DNA of 64,000 bases, taken from Arthrobacter citreus (lineage in GTDB: Bacteria; Actinomycetota; Actinomycetes; Actinomycetales; Micrococcaceae). The notes below the pieces were generated by a model, which did no database searches, was not told the DNA's origin, and saw only the letters and a program-made list of their open reading frames with translations. Of the stretch, positions 44,473 through 52,931 are shown one piece after another (position 1 is the stretch's first letter; each line of letters starts with the position of its first letter). The stretch is from contig NZ_CP151657.1 of NCBI RefSeq assembly GCF_038405225.1, forward strand, positions 868,001 through 932,000, read 5' to 3'. The position numbers and the translations under genes were made by a program.

Positions 44473-45144
44473 ATGAACACCCATTTCGGAACCGCAGGCG
44501 GATCTGCGCCGCAGATGCCGTCCAGCCGTTACGTGCTGCCGCAGTTCGAGGAGCGCACGCCGTACGGCTTCAAGCGCCAGGACCCTTACACCAAGCTGTT
44601 CGAGGACCGGATCATCTTCCTGGGCGTCCAGGTTGACGATGCCTCCGCCGACGACGTCATGGCCCAGCTGCTGGTCCTTGAGTCCAACGACCCGGACCGC
44701 GACATCACCCTGTACATCAACTCTCCGGGCGGTTCGTTCACGGCCATGACGGCCATTTACGACACCATGCAGTACATCCGTCCCGAGATCCAGACGGTGT
44801 GCCTGGGTCAGGCAGCCAGCGCCGCAGCGGTACTGCTGGCCGCCGGAACGCCGGGCAAGCGCCTGGCGCTGCCCAACGCACGCGTCCTGATCCACCAGCC
44901 CGCCCTGGGCGGCGGCGAGCGTGGCCAGGCATCGGACCTCGAGATCCAGGCAGCCGAGGTCATGCGCATGCGGACCTGGCTGGAGGACACCCTGGCCCTG
45001 CACTCGAACCACACGTCCGAGGAAGTGAACCGGGACATCGAGCGCGACAAGATCCTGACCGCCGCCGGTGCTCTGGAGTACGGACTGATTGACCAGGTGC
45101 TTGACTCCCGCAAGATCAAGACCCCGGCGATCAACCGGATGTAA
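44473..45144 (+). CDS. clpP: ATP-dependent Clp protease proteolytic subunit (ClpP2)
   Basis: This 223-residue partner of ClpP1 has an N-terminal extension ([35 protein letters not shown]) typical of ClpP2, which faces the unfoldase. The catalytic Ser is in [14 protein letters not shown] and the His in [39 protein letters not shown] is the conserved centre. The start has aggagtaattt upstream. It is co-transcribed with clpP1; a hairpin follows, separating it from clpX. Confidence 0.97.
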   Translation: MNTHFGTAGGSAPQMPSSRYVLPQFEERTPYGFKRQDPYTKLFEDRIIFLGVQVDDASADDVMAQLLVLESNDPDRDITLYINSPGGSFTAMTAIYDTMQYIRPEIQTVCLGQAASAAAVLLAAGTPGKRLALPNARVLIHQPALGGGERGQASDLEIQAAEVMRMRTWLEDTLALHSNHTSEEVNRDIERDKILTAAGALEYGLIDQVLDSRKIKTPAINRM

Positions 45145-45155
45145 CCGCCGTCGGG

Positions 45156-45192
45156 AGGCCCGTGGAGCGAAATATCGCACCACGGGCCTTTC
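45156..45192 (+). terminator. Hairpin between clpP2 and clpX
   Basis: Ten-base arms aggcccgtgg/ccacgggcct are followed by a short T run, 12 bases after clpP2. clpX therefore probably has its own promoter in the remaining 120 bases. Confidence 0.8.
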
Positions 45193-45313
45193 GATTGCTG
45201 AATCGCCCGGCCAATTGTCCTAGAGTGGAACATGGCTGAATGGCATCAGTCTGTCCCGCACGGGACGGATGCCGGCGCTGTTGGAACGATGGACCATCTA
45301 AGGGGACTGAATT

Positions 45314-46606
45314 ATGGCTCGCATTGGTGAGAGCACCGATCTGCTCAAGTGCTCTTTCTGTGGAAAAAGCCAGAAGCAGGTCCGCAAGCTCATTGCCGGC
45401 CCCGGCGTCTACATCTGTGATGAGTGCATTGACCTGTGCAACGAAATCATTGAAGAGGAGCTGTCCGAGGTAGCGGACCTCGGCACCTTTGAGCTGCCCA
45501 AGCCGCGGGAGATCTTCGATTCCCTGCAGGAGTACGTCATTGGCCAGGAACCCGCCAAGCGATCCCTCGCCGTCGCCGTCTATAACCATTACAAGCGCAT
45601 CCAGGCCGGCCACGCACCCCGCAACACCGGAAACCTCTCCGACGCCGTCATGTCCGACGAGGTGGAGATCGGCAAGTCCAATATCCTGCTGATCGGTCCC
45701 ACCGGCTGTGGAAAGACCTACCTCGCACAGACCTTGGCCCGTCGCCTGAACGTGCCCTTCGCCGTCGCCGACGCCACCGCGCTCACCGAGGCCGGCTACG
45801 TGGGCGAGGACGTCGAGAACATCCTGCTCAAGCTGATCCAGGCCGCTGACTATGACGTCAAGAAGGCCGAGCAGGGCATCATCTACATTGACGAGATCGA
45901 CAAGATTTCTCGCAAGAGCGAAAACCCGTCCATCACCCGCGACGTATCCGGTGAAGGCGTGCAGCAGGCGCTGCTCAAGATCCTGGAAGGAACCGTTGCC
46001 TCGGTGCCGCCGCAGGGCGGCCGCAAGCACCCGCACCAGGAATTCATCCAGATCGACACCACCAACGTGCTCTTCATCGTGGCAGGCGCCTTTGCCGGCC
46101 TGGAAGAAATCATTGGATCCCGTTCCGGCCGCAAGGGCATCGGGTTCGGTGCTCCGCTGAACGAGAACGCCAAGGAAGCCGACTCCTACGCGGATGTTAT
46201 GCCGGAGGATTTGCTGAAGTTTGGGCTGATCCCCGAATTCATTGGCCGGCTGCCGGTCATCACCACCGTATCCAGCCTGGACCGCACGGCACTGATCCGG
46301 ATCCTCACCGAGCCGAAAAACGCCCTGGTCAAGCAGTTCCAGAAAATGTTCCAGCTCGACGGCGTGGAGCTCACCTTCGAGCCGGCCGCCCTGGACGCCA
46401 TCGCCGACGCGGCACTGTCCCGGGGCACCGGGGCCCGCGGCCTGCGCGCCATCCTCGAAGAGGTGCTGCTGCCGGTCATGTTCGACCTGCCCAGCCGCGA
46501 CGACGTCGCCACCGTGGTCATCACTGAGGACGTTGTGACGCAGAAGGCCGAGCCAACGCTGATCTCCCAGGCCGTGGCGGCCAAGCGCCGGAACAAATCC
46601 GCCTGA
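45314..46606 (+). CDS. clpX: ATP-dependent Clp protease ATP-binding subunit ClpX
   Basis: This 430-residue AAA+ unfoldase feeds tagged proteins into ClpP. The amino zinc domain is [30 protein letters not shown] (four Cys). Walker A is [15 protein letters not shown], Walker B is [10 protein letters not shown], the pore loop is [13 protein letters not shown], the RKH-type loop is in the 220s, and sensor 2 is [13 protein letters not shown]. An IGF-like loop that docks on ClpP is at [10 protein letters not shown]. It is the family's normal length. Confidence 0.98.
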   Translation: MARIGESTDLLKCSFCGKSQKQVRKLIAGPGVYICDECIDLCNEIIEEELSEVADLGTFELPKPREIFDSLQEYVIGQEPAKRSLAVAVYNHYKRIQAGHAPRNTGNLSDAVMSDEVEIGKSNILLIGPTGCGKTYLAQTLARRLNVPFAVADATALTEAGYVGEDVENILLKLIQAADYDVKKAEQGIIYIDEIDKISRKSENPSITRDVSGEGVQQALLKILEGTVASVPPQGGRKHPHQEFIQIDTTNVLFIVAGAFAGLEEIIGSRSGRKGIGFGAPLNENAKEADSYADVMPEDLLKFGLIPEFIGRLPVITTVSSLDRTALIRILTEPKNALVKQFQKMFQLDGVELTFEPAALDAIADAALSRGTGARGLRAILEEVLLPVMFDLPSRDDVATVVITEDVVTQKAEPTLISQAVAAKRRNKSA

Positions 46607-46690
46607 GAACCGGTTGGCTCCAGTAACTGCCGCTTGCGCCTGCAAGCCCGCGGGTCAGCCGCGGTACCGCACCTCATGAAGGAGTTAGCC

Positions 46691-47308
46691 TTGACCTCAC
46701 CCGATGCTGCAGCGAAAGCCGATTTCTGGTTTGACCCCATGTGCCCCTTTGCCTGGGTAACATCCCGCTGGATGGGCGAGGTGGAGCAGGTCCGCGATGT
46801 GAGCACCACATGGCACGTCATGAGCCTGTCCGTTCTCAATGAAGGCCGCGACCTGCCCGAGGACTACCAGAAGGGCATGGAAGCGGGCTGGGGCCCGGTC
46901 CGCGTGATCATTGCCGCGCAGGAGCTGCACGGGGACGAATACGTCAAGAAGCTGTACGACGCCATGGGCACCCGCATCCACATCGGCGGCAACAAGGACT
47001 TCGGCGTCGTGATCCGTGAAGCCCTTGAAGAGGTGGGCCTTCCCGCCGAGCTCGCCAAGTATGCAGACACTGACGAGTACGACCCCCAGCTCCGCGCCTC
47101 GCACCAGGAGGGTATCTCCATGGTGGGCGACGACGTCGGAACCCCGGTGGTCGCGTTCAACGGCACCGCCTTCTTCGGCCCGGTGCTGACCCGCATCCCG
47201 CGCGGCGAGGAAGCGGGCAAGATGTTCGACGGCGCACTGATGCTGGCATCGAACCCCGCCTTCTTCGAAATCAAGCGCAGCCGCACCGAGAACCCGCAGT
47301 TCGACTAA
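46691..47308 (+). CDS. DsbA-fold oxidoreductase, mycothiol-dependent nitroreductase (Rv2466c)-like
   Basis: This 205-residue thioredoxin-fold protein has a DsbA-type helical insert. The start [28 protein letters not shown] and the blocks [28 protein letters not shown] and [57 protein letters not shown] match the Rv2466c family, which reduces nitro-compounds with mycothiol. The usual CPWC active site here reads C18-P-F-A21, so the second Cys is lost; a one-Cys mechanism with mycothiol is still possible. The TTG at 46691 has ggag six bases ahead. It follows clpX by 84 bases. Confidence 0.9.
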   Translation: MTSPDAAAKADFWFDPMCPFAWVTSRWMGEVEQVRDVSTTWHVMSLSVLNEGRDLPEDYQKGMEAGWGPVRVIIAAQELHGDEYVKKLYDAMGTRIHIGGNKDFGVVIREALEEVGLPAELAKYADTDEYDPQLRASHQEGISMVGDDVGTPVVAFNGTAFFGPVLTRIPRGEEAGKMFDGALMLASNPAFFEIKRSRTENPQFD

Positions 47309-47351
47309 GCGTTACCGCCAGGCACCAAAAAGCTAATTACCACCGGTGTTA

Positions 47352-47396
47352 AAAGGGAGAACTCCCGGCCGGAATCCGGCCGGGAGTTCTCCCTTT
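47352..47396. terminator. Bidirectional terminator between the DsbA-like gene and valS
   Basis: Perfect 21-base arms around aat, with flanking A and T runs, lie between convergent genes. Confidence 0.94.
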
Positions 47397-47413
47397 AGCT
47401 TTCGGTTATGCGT

Positions 47414-50056
47414 TTACTCGGCCGACGGCACCGGCTCCACCGGGGCCAGGTCCACATTCGAAACCGTCAGTTCGCCGTCGCCCGTTGCCAGGGTCAGCTC
47501 ACGCACGTTTCCGGCTGCCTTCAGGTCGGCAAGGCCGGCCTGCAGCTGGGCAACCTGGGCGGCTGAGGCCGTGACAGTGGCCGTGAGGACCTCCGTGCGC
47601 TGCTTGACCTTGGCCTCGGACTTCGCCTTGCGGATGCCGCCCAGGGCTGTGGCCACCGTGGCCAGGATCCCGGCGTCGGCCTCCGCAACGGCTGCGGACA
47701 GCGCGTCGACGTTCGGCCACGGCGCGCGGTGCACCGAGCCGTGGCGCCACCAGCCCCACACCTCTTCAGTGGCGAAGGGCAGGAACGGCGCGAAGAGGCG
47801 CAGCAGGGCATCCAGCGTGGTGGCCAGAGTGGCCAGCACCGATGCCTGCTCCGCTTCGCCGGACGCGCCGTAAGCGCGGTCCTTTATCAGCTCCACGTAA
47901 TCATCAGTGAAGGACCAGAAGAAGGACTCGGTCAGCTGCAGGGCCTTGGCATAGTCGTAGTTCTCGAAGGCCTTGGTGGAGGCCTTCACGACGTCTGCCA
48001 GCTGCTTGAGCAGCGCGGAGTCCAGATCATTGGTGATCACCGCGGTGTCAGCGGTGACCACGTTGGCCTCGGTGGCGCCCAGGTTCAGCACGAACTTGGA
48101 GGCGTTCAGGAGCTTGATCGCCAGGCGGCGGCCAATCTTCATCTGCGCAATCTCGTAGGCAGTGTCCGCACCCAGCTTGGCCGATGCCGCCCAGTAGCGG
48201 ACGGCGTCGGAGCCGTAGTCATTGAGCACATCGGTGGGAACCACCACGTTGCCCTTGGACTTGGACATCTTCTTGCGGTCCGGGTCCAGGATCCAGCCGG
48301 AGATGGCCGCGTGCTTCCACGGAGCGGCATGGTTCAGCGCATCGGCGCGCACCACGGAGGAGAACAGCCAGGTCCGTATGATGTCGTGCCCCTGCGGGCG
48401 CAGGTCAAACGGGAACACCTTGCTGAAGAGATCCTCGTCGCGGCTCCAGCCGCCGACGATCTGCGGCGTCAGGGAGGAGGTGGCCCAGGTGTCCAGCACA
48501 TCGGCGTCGCCCACAAAGCCGCCTGGCTGGTTGCGCTGGGATTCCTCGTAGCCCGGAGCCGGTTCGGCGGCGGGGTCAACGGGCAGGGACTCGGAGGCCG
48601 GGAGCACCGGGTTGTCGTAGTCCGGGTTGCCGGAGGAATCCAGCGGGTACCAGACCGGGACCGGCACGCCGAAGAAGCGCTGGCGCGACACGAGCCAGTC
48701 GCCGTTGAGCCCTTCGATCCAGTTTTCGTAGCGGGAACGCATAAACGCCGGGTGGAAATCGATCTCCTTGCCGCGGGCGATCAGGCGTCCGCGGCGGTCC
48801 TCGTCGCGTCCGCCGTTGCGGATGTACCACTGGCGGCTGGTGACAACCTCAAGCGGCTTGTCGCCCTTTTCGAAGAAGTTCACCGGGTGGGTGATCTTCT
48901 TCGGCTCGCCCTCCAGGTCTCCGCTTTCGCGCAGCAGCTCCACGACGGCTTCCTTGGCGCTGAAAACGGTCTTGGCGGCCACAGCGGCGTAGTTTTCCTT
49001 CGCCTTATCCGTGGTGATCCAGTCCGGAGTGTCAGCCAGCAGGCGGCCGTCACGGCCGACGACGGCGCGGGTGGGCAGGTTCAGTTCACGCCACCAGGTG
49101 ACGTCGGTCTGGTCACCGAAGGTGCAGATCATGGCGATGCCCGAACCCTTGTCCGGCTTGGCCAGCGGATGCGCGCGGACCTCGACCTCGACGTCGAACA
49201 GCGGGGACTTCACCGTGGTGCCGAAGAGGCGCTGGTAGCGCTCGTCGTCGGGGTGCGCCACCAGCGCCACGCAGGCAGGCAGCAGTTCGGGACGGGTGGT
49301 CTCGATGAAGATCTTCTCGCCGTCGGGGGCGTGGAAGCTGATCCGGTGGTAGGCGCCGGCCTGCTCGCGGTCCTCGACCTCGGCCTGGGCCACGGCGGTG
49401 CGGAAGGTGACGTCCCACAGCGTGGGAGCCTCCGACATGTAGGCGTCGCCGGCCTTGAGGTTCTCCAGGAAGGCGCGCTGGCTGACGGCGCGCGAGTTGT
49501 CATCGATGGTGCGGTAGGTGCGGGTCCAATCGACGGACAGGCCGAGCGTGGAGAAGAGGTCCTCGAAGACCTTCTCGTCCTCCACCGCCAGCTCTTCGCA
49601 CAGCTCGATGAAGTTCCGGCGGGAAATGACATCGAAGTCGCGCTGGTTCTTGGGGGCGGTGGCCGGTGGACGGTAATCCGGATCGTACGGCTTGGTGGGA
49701 TCGCAGCGTACGCCGTAGTAGTTCTGCACCCGGCGTTCGGTGGGCAGGCCGTTGTCGTCCCAGCCCATCGGGTAGAACACGTTCTTGCCGGTCATGCGCT
49801 GGTAGCGGGCCATGACGTCGGTCTGGGTGTAGGAGAACATGTGTCCCACGTGCAGGGAGCCGGAGGCCGTGGGCGGGGGAGTGTCGATCGAGTAGACGTC
49901 CCCGCGGACCGTGTCTTCGTTGAACGCGTACGTTCCCTCTTCGCGCCAGCGGCGGCTCAGGGTTGCTTCAAGGCCCTCGAGGGCGGGCTTGTCGGGGACG
50001 GATACGGTCTTGGGTGCGTTGTCGGGCGTGTCTGTGCCCGGAAAGTTTTCAGCCAT
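47414..50056 (-). CDS. valS: Valyl-tRNA synthetase
   Basis: This class I synthetase of 880 residues charges tRNA-Val. The HIGH motif is GSLHVGHMFSYTQTDVMARYQRM (about residue 65), the editing (CP1) domain follows with ETTRPELLPACVALVAHPDD, KMSKS is at KKMSKSKGNVV, and an anticodon-binding helical domain ends the protein. A long carboxy coiled-coil is absent; the final 70 residues are a short beta-rich segment. The ATG at 50056 (MAENFPGTDTPD) gives the family start. No T-box was seen in the 80-base upstream spacer. Confidence 0.97.
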   Translation of the reverse strand: MAENFPGTDTPDNAPKTVSVPDKPALEGLEATLSRRWREEGTYAFNEDTVRGDVYSIDTPPPTASGSLHVGHMFSYTQTDVMARYQRMTGKNVFYPMGWDDNGLPTERRVQNYYGVRCDPTKPYDPDYRPPATAPKNQRDFDVISRRNFIELCEELAVEDEKVFEDLFSTLGLSVDWTRTYRTIDDNSRAVSQRAFLENLKAGDAYMSEAPTLWDVTFRTAVAQAEVEDREQAGAYHRISFHAPDGEKIFIETTRPELLPACVALVAHPDDERYQRLFGTTVKSPLFDVEVEVRAHPLAKPDKGSGIAMICTFGDQTDVTWWRELNLPTRAVVGRDGRLLADTPDWITTDKAKENYAAVAAKTVFSAKEAVVELLRESGDLEGEPKKITHPVNFFEKGDKPLEVVTSRQWYIRNGGRDEDRRGRLIARGKEIDFHPAFMRSRYENWIEGLNGDWLVSRQRFFGVPVPVWYPLDSSGNPDYDNPVLPASESLPVDPAAEPAPGYEESQRNQPGGFVGDADVLDTWATSSLTPQIVGGWSRDEDLFSKVFPFDLRPQGHDIIRTWLFSSVVRADALNHAAPWKHAAISGWILDPDRKKMSKSKGNVVVPTDVLNDYGSDAVRYWAASAKLGADTAYEIAQMKIGRRLAIKLLNASKFVLNLGATEANVVTADTAVITNDLDSALLKQLADVVKASTKAFENYDYAKALQLTESFFWSFTDDYVELIKDRAYGASGEAEQASVLATLATTLDALLRLFAPFLPFATEEVWGWWRHGSVHRAPWPNVDALSAAVAEADAGILATVATALGGIRKAKSEAKVKQRTEVLTATVTASAAQVAQLQAGLADLKAAGNVRELTLATGDGELTVSNVDLAPVEPVPSAE

Positions 50057-50136
50057 GGTTCCATTCTTCCACGCGGGAGGTATGGCCTGCGGCACGTGTC
50101 TGTCCTTTCACTGCACAGCCGCCGTAGCATCCGGAG

Positions 50137-50544
50137 ATGGCGACAGATAAGGAACAGCCGGGGAGAAGCCAGGAGAAGATCCCGGGAAGCACCCGGGGCC
50201 GGATCCGCACCCGGCGCATCTACGAGGAGCCCGACGGCGGCTACCGGGTCCTGGTGGATCGGCTGTGGCCGCGCGGGGTCTCCAGAGAGAAGGCGGATCT
50301 GGACGAGTGGCTCAAAGACCTGGCGCCAAGCACCGAGCTGCGGAAGTGGTTTGCGCACCGGGAGGACCGCTGGGCCGGATTCCAGGAGCGGTACCGGCAG
50401 GAGTTGGCGGAGAATCCCGCCGTCCCGGACTTTTCCCGCGCCTGCGCATCACGTCCGGACACGGTCCTGCTCTACGGGGCGCGCAGCGAAACGCAGAACG
50501 AGGCCGTAGTGCTGAGGGACTACCTGGTGGAGGGCAGCTCCTAA
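50137..50544 (+). CDS. DUF488 family protein
   Basis: This small basic/acidic cytosolic protein of 135 residues has the family pieces IRTRRIYEEPDGGYRVLVDRLWPRGVSREKADLDEWLKDLAPSTELRKWFAHREDRWAGFQERYRQEL and a strand DTVLLYGARSETQNEAVVLRDYL. DUF488 proteins are common and uncharacterised. The ATG is at 50137; the gene is divergent from valS with 80 bases between. The first hairpin repeat copy starts six bases after its stop. Confidence 0.9.
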   Translation: MATDKEQPGRSQEKIPGSTRGRIRTRRIYEEPDGGYRVLVDRLWPRGVSREKADLDEWLKDLAPSTELRKWFAHREDRWAGFQERYRQELAENPAVPDFSRACASRPDTVLLYGARSETQNEAVVLRDYLVEGSS

Positions 50545-50550
50545 CCCGGA

Positions 50551-50630
50551 CGCACTGGTTCCCACTCTTTGATACCTGCTGGGGCTGCTGGTGTCACATG
50601 GGTAACACCAGCCACGCAGGGTGGGAACCC
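50551..50630. repeat. Hairpin-forming repeat, copy 1 (left of the DUF559 gene)
   Basis: The 80-base element starts cgcactggttcccac. Outer arms 50557-50565 and 50621-50629 pair perfectly (extended to 12 bp with one G-U), and inner arms 50587-50594 and 50605-50612 pair over 8 bp. It aligns with the copy at 51609 in the same orientation. Confidence 0.8.
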
Positions 50631-50752
50631 GTGTTCAGGTGGGGCCAGCATCAGCGGTCCTTTTGTCCCGCACAGCCCCCCAGCTCGTCTTTATATCCAC
50701 ATTTAATGGCCTTGCCCTGATGCGGGCGCCTCCGCGGAACCACTCTCGGGCT

Positions 50753-51562
50753 ATGCAGAGCATTGAAGTCTTCTTGAGGTTTCACCACGGCGCCGCTCGG
50801 TTCAGCACCTTAACCGCCAACGGCTTCAGCCGGGGGCACATCGATCGGGCAGTGAAGGACGGAGCAGTGCAGCGGCCCTCCCCGGGAACCTATGCCCTGC
50901 ACGATGCTCCTGCCGAGCTGCTGTTTGCGGCGGAGCGGGGAGTGTCACTCACCTGCATCAGCGCGGCGCGGGTGCTGGGCTGGTGGGCGCTTCAGGAGCC
51001 CCCGCTGGTGCATGTGACGGCAGACCGGGCAATGAGCCTGCCGGGTGCGGTTGTCCATCGAGGCCCACGGACAGCGAAACGGCTGATCGCAACACCGCTG
51101 CAAATTATCGATTCGGCGTTCCGTTGTCTGCCGCCACTCTCGGCTCTGGTGCTCGCTGAGTGTGCGGTGAGCAGGCACTACATAGGAGTTCCAGCCCTGG
51201 AGCGACACTTTTCCGGTCCCAAGGACTGGAAGGTCAGGCAACTCATTCGGGATATCCCGCTCAGGACGGCGTCGCCACTGGAAGTCTGTGCGCGCTTCCA
51301 CCTCCGGGCGGCAGGGCTGGCGGTGGAGACCGAGGTCCACATACCGGAAGTTGGCAGAGTGGACCTGGTCATCGAAGGGCGGCTGCTGGTGGAAATCGAC
51401 GGCTACGAGTTTCACAACAGCAGAGAGCACTACCGGAAGGACAGGAACCGGTGGAATGCGGCGACGGCAGCAGGATGGAAAACCCTGCGCATCACTGCAG
51501 AAATGGTGCTTCACGACCCCGAAGGGTTCGTGCTGCTTGTCCGGGCTGCTCTGGCCCGCTGA
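50753..51562 (+). CDS. AbiEi/DUF559 protein (antitoxin-like N-domain, Vsr-like nuclease fold)
   Basis: The 269-residue protein has two parts. An AbiEi-type winged-helix region (about 5-115: FLRFHHGAARFSTLTANGFSRGHIDRAVKDGAVQRPSPGTYAL) is followed by a DUF559/very-short-patch-repair-like domain (about 180-265) with PD-(D/E)xK features: VGRVDLVIEGRLLVEIDGYEFHNSREHYRKDRNRWNAATAAGWKTLRITAEMV. No toxin gene adjoins it, so it is not an obvious toxin-antitoxin pair. It lies between two copies of a hairpin repeat. The ATG at 50753 has no clear ribosome site. Orphan genes of this type are frequent in Micrococcaceae; the function is unknown. Confidence 0.82.
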   Translation: MQSIEVFLRFHHGAARFSTLTANGFSRGHIDRAVKDGAVQRPSPGTYALHDAPAELLFAAERGVSLTCISAARVLGWWALQEPPLVHVTADRAMSLPGAVVHRGPRTAKRLIATPLQIIDSAFRCLPPLSALVLAECAVSRHYIGVPALERHFSGPKDWKVRQLIRDIPLRTASPLEVCARFHLRAAGLAVETEVHIPEVGRVDLVIEGRLLVEIDGYEFHNSREHYRKDRNRWNAATAAGWKTLRITAEMVLHDPEGFVLLVRAALAR

Positions 51563-51608
51563 ATCTGCTCTGCCACAGCCGTCGATGAGGCAGCTGCACC
51601 CGGCGTTG

Positions 51609-51690
51609 CGCACTGGTTCCCACCCTTTGATGCCTGCTGAGGCCTGTGGTGCCACAAGCGCCACACCAGTAACGAAGAGTGGGAAGGAGT
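51609..51690. repeat. Hairpin-forming repeat, copy 2 (right of the DUF559 gene)
   Basis: Its first 34 bases match copy 1 at 31 positions. Outer arms ttcccac/gtgggaa (51617-51623 with 51679-51685) and an 8-bp inner stem (51645-51652 with 51658-51665) keep the hairpin even though the inner sequence differs from copy 1. Confidence 0.78.
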
Positions 51691-51802
51691 GCGGGAGGCC
51701 ATGCGGCAGCACAGCACCGAAGTACGCGCCGCAGCGCAGCATCGAAGTAACAGAGTGCCGGAAGCTGTGGCGCCGGCATGCCCAATGACTACAGTTGGCT
51801 GC

Positions 51803-52598
51803 ATGACTTCTCCCCTGGCCACAGAGTCCACGTCCAGCCCGTCTAACCGGCCCCAGCGCGCGGTCGTCACCGGGGCAAGCTCGGGAATCGGAGCGGCTGC
51901 CGTGCGGGCGCTGCGTGCTTCCGGCTGGGACGTCGTCGCCGTCGCGCGCCGGGAAGAGAAACTGAAGGCGCTCGCTGAGGAGACCGGAGCCCAGCCCGTC
52001 ACCGCAGACGTTACTGACGGGGAGTCCGTTGAGCGGATGGCGGCTGAAGTGCTGGCAACCGGGGGAGTGGACGCCCTGGTCAACAATGCCGGCGGCGCCT
52101 GGGGCGTGGATTCGGTGGGTGAGGGCAAGCTCAGCGACTGGGAAGCGATGTACAACGTCAACGTCCTGGGCGCCCTGCGGGTGACGCAGGCCTTCCTGCC
52201 CGCCCTCCGGAACTCCGGCCGGGGATCCATCCTGATGCTGACCTCAACGGCGGCGCTGGCACCGTACGAAGGTGGTGCGGGCTACTGCGCGGCCAAGTCC
52301 GCCGAGCAGGCGCTCGCCGGCACCCTGCGCCTGGAAGAGGCCGAGAATAACGTCCGTGTCATCGAGATCCTGCCAGGCATGGTGAAAACCGAGGAGTTCT
52401 CGCTGAACCGCCTCGGCGACAAGGACGCCGCGGAAAAGGTGTACGCCGGAGTCGAAAAAACCGCTCACCGCCGAGGACGTGGCCGATGTGATGGCGTACT
52501 CGCTGAACCTTCCGCACCACGTGAACCTGGACCGGGTGGTGCTGCGGCCTGTGGCCCAGGCTGCCACCCACAAGGTCATCCGCCGCCCGCTGGGCTAG
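51803..52598 (+). pseudogene. SDR-family oxidoreductase, frameshifted at an A6 run
   Basis: This short-chain dehydrogenase of about 265 residues is NAD(P)-dependent. Seen are VVTGASSGIGAAAVRAL, VDALVNNAGG, the Ser in MLTSTAA, YCAAKSAEQAL (YxxxK) and ILPGMVKTEEFSLNRLGD. After VYAGVEK the frame breaks at six A residues (52455-52460). Reading on with one A fewer gives the expected end (PLTAEDVADVMAYSLNLPHHVNLDRVVLRPV..) and the stop at 52596-52598. In the unshifted frame the product instead gains an odd Arg/Pro-rich tail to 52639. A sequencing error, true mutation or slippage at A6 are all possible. Start ATG 51803. Confidence 0.85.
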
Positions 52599-52679
52599 TC
52601 CGGCCGGAGAACTTCGACATCGCCCCGGCCGTGGCCTAAACTGGCGGAAGCAGCTTTGACCCGGCCATCACCGGTGAGC

Positions 52680-52930
52680 TTCCGGAAGAACGGCCTCGGA
52701 TTTATCAGCAAGGGCCCAGTAGAACCGGACGGGTAAGCCCGTCACAGCAGTCAACGAGCGGCAGCCCGACTCGGCGGCGCAGTGCACTGCGGTTTTGTGC
52801 AGCACGGCGCGGACGACGACGGCGGCAAGCGAGGTGGTACCGCGGATCACCGCAGGCTTTGTGCCGGCAGCGATTCCGCCCTCGCATCCTGTACTTCACC
52901 AGAACTACTTGCCGCTATCAGGATGACGAA
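52680..52930 (+). promoter_or_regulatory. T-box riboswitch leader of ileS
   Basis: The T-box consensus aggtggtaccgcgg is present at 52832-52845; its tggt bulge can pair with the A-CCA end of uncharged tRNA-Ile. Upstream lies a long structured leader, and an atc triplet (52704-52706) followed by a purine inside a stem is a candidate specifier for Ile. The element ends close to the ileS start without a terminator-type T run, which fits the actinobacterial translational class that hides the ribosome site. Exact stem borders are approximate. Confidence 0.88.
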
Positions 52931-52931
52931 T

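Noticed and set aside
47729-50509. 926-codon plus-strand frame opposite valS
   Set aside because: A shadow of valS; the composition (HGGE, GVQ, LHG runs) is typical antisense noise, and valS is certain.
50753-51562. AbiE toxin-antitoxin system
   Set aside because: Only the AbiEi-like part is present, fused to a DUF559 domain; no AbiEii nucleotidyltransferase gene adjoins.
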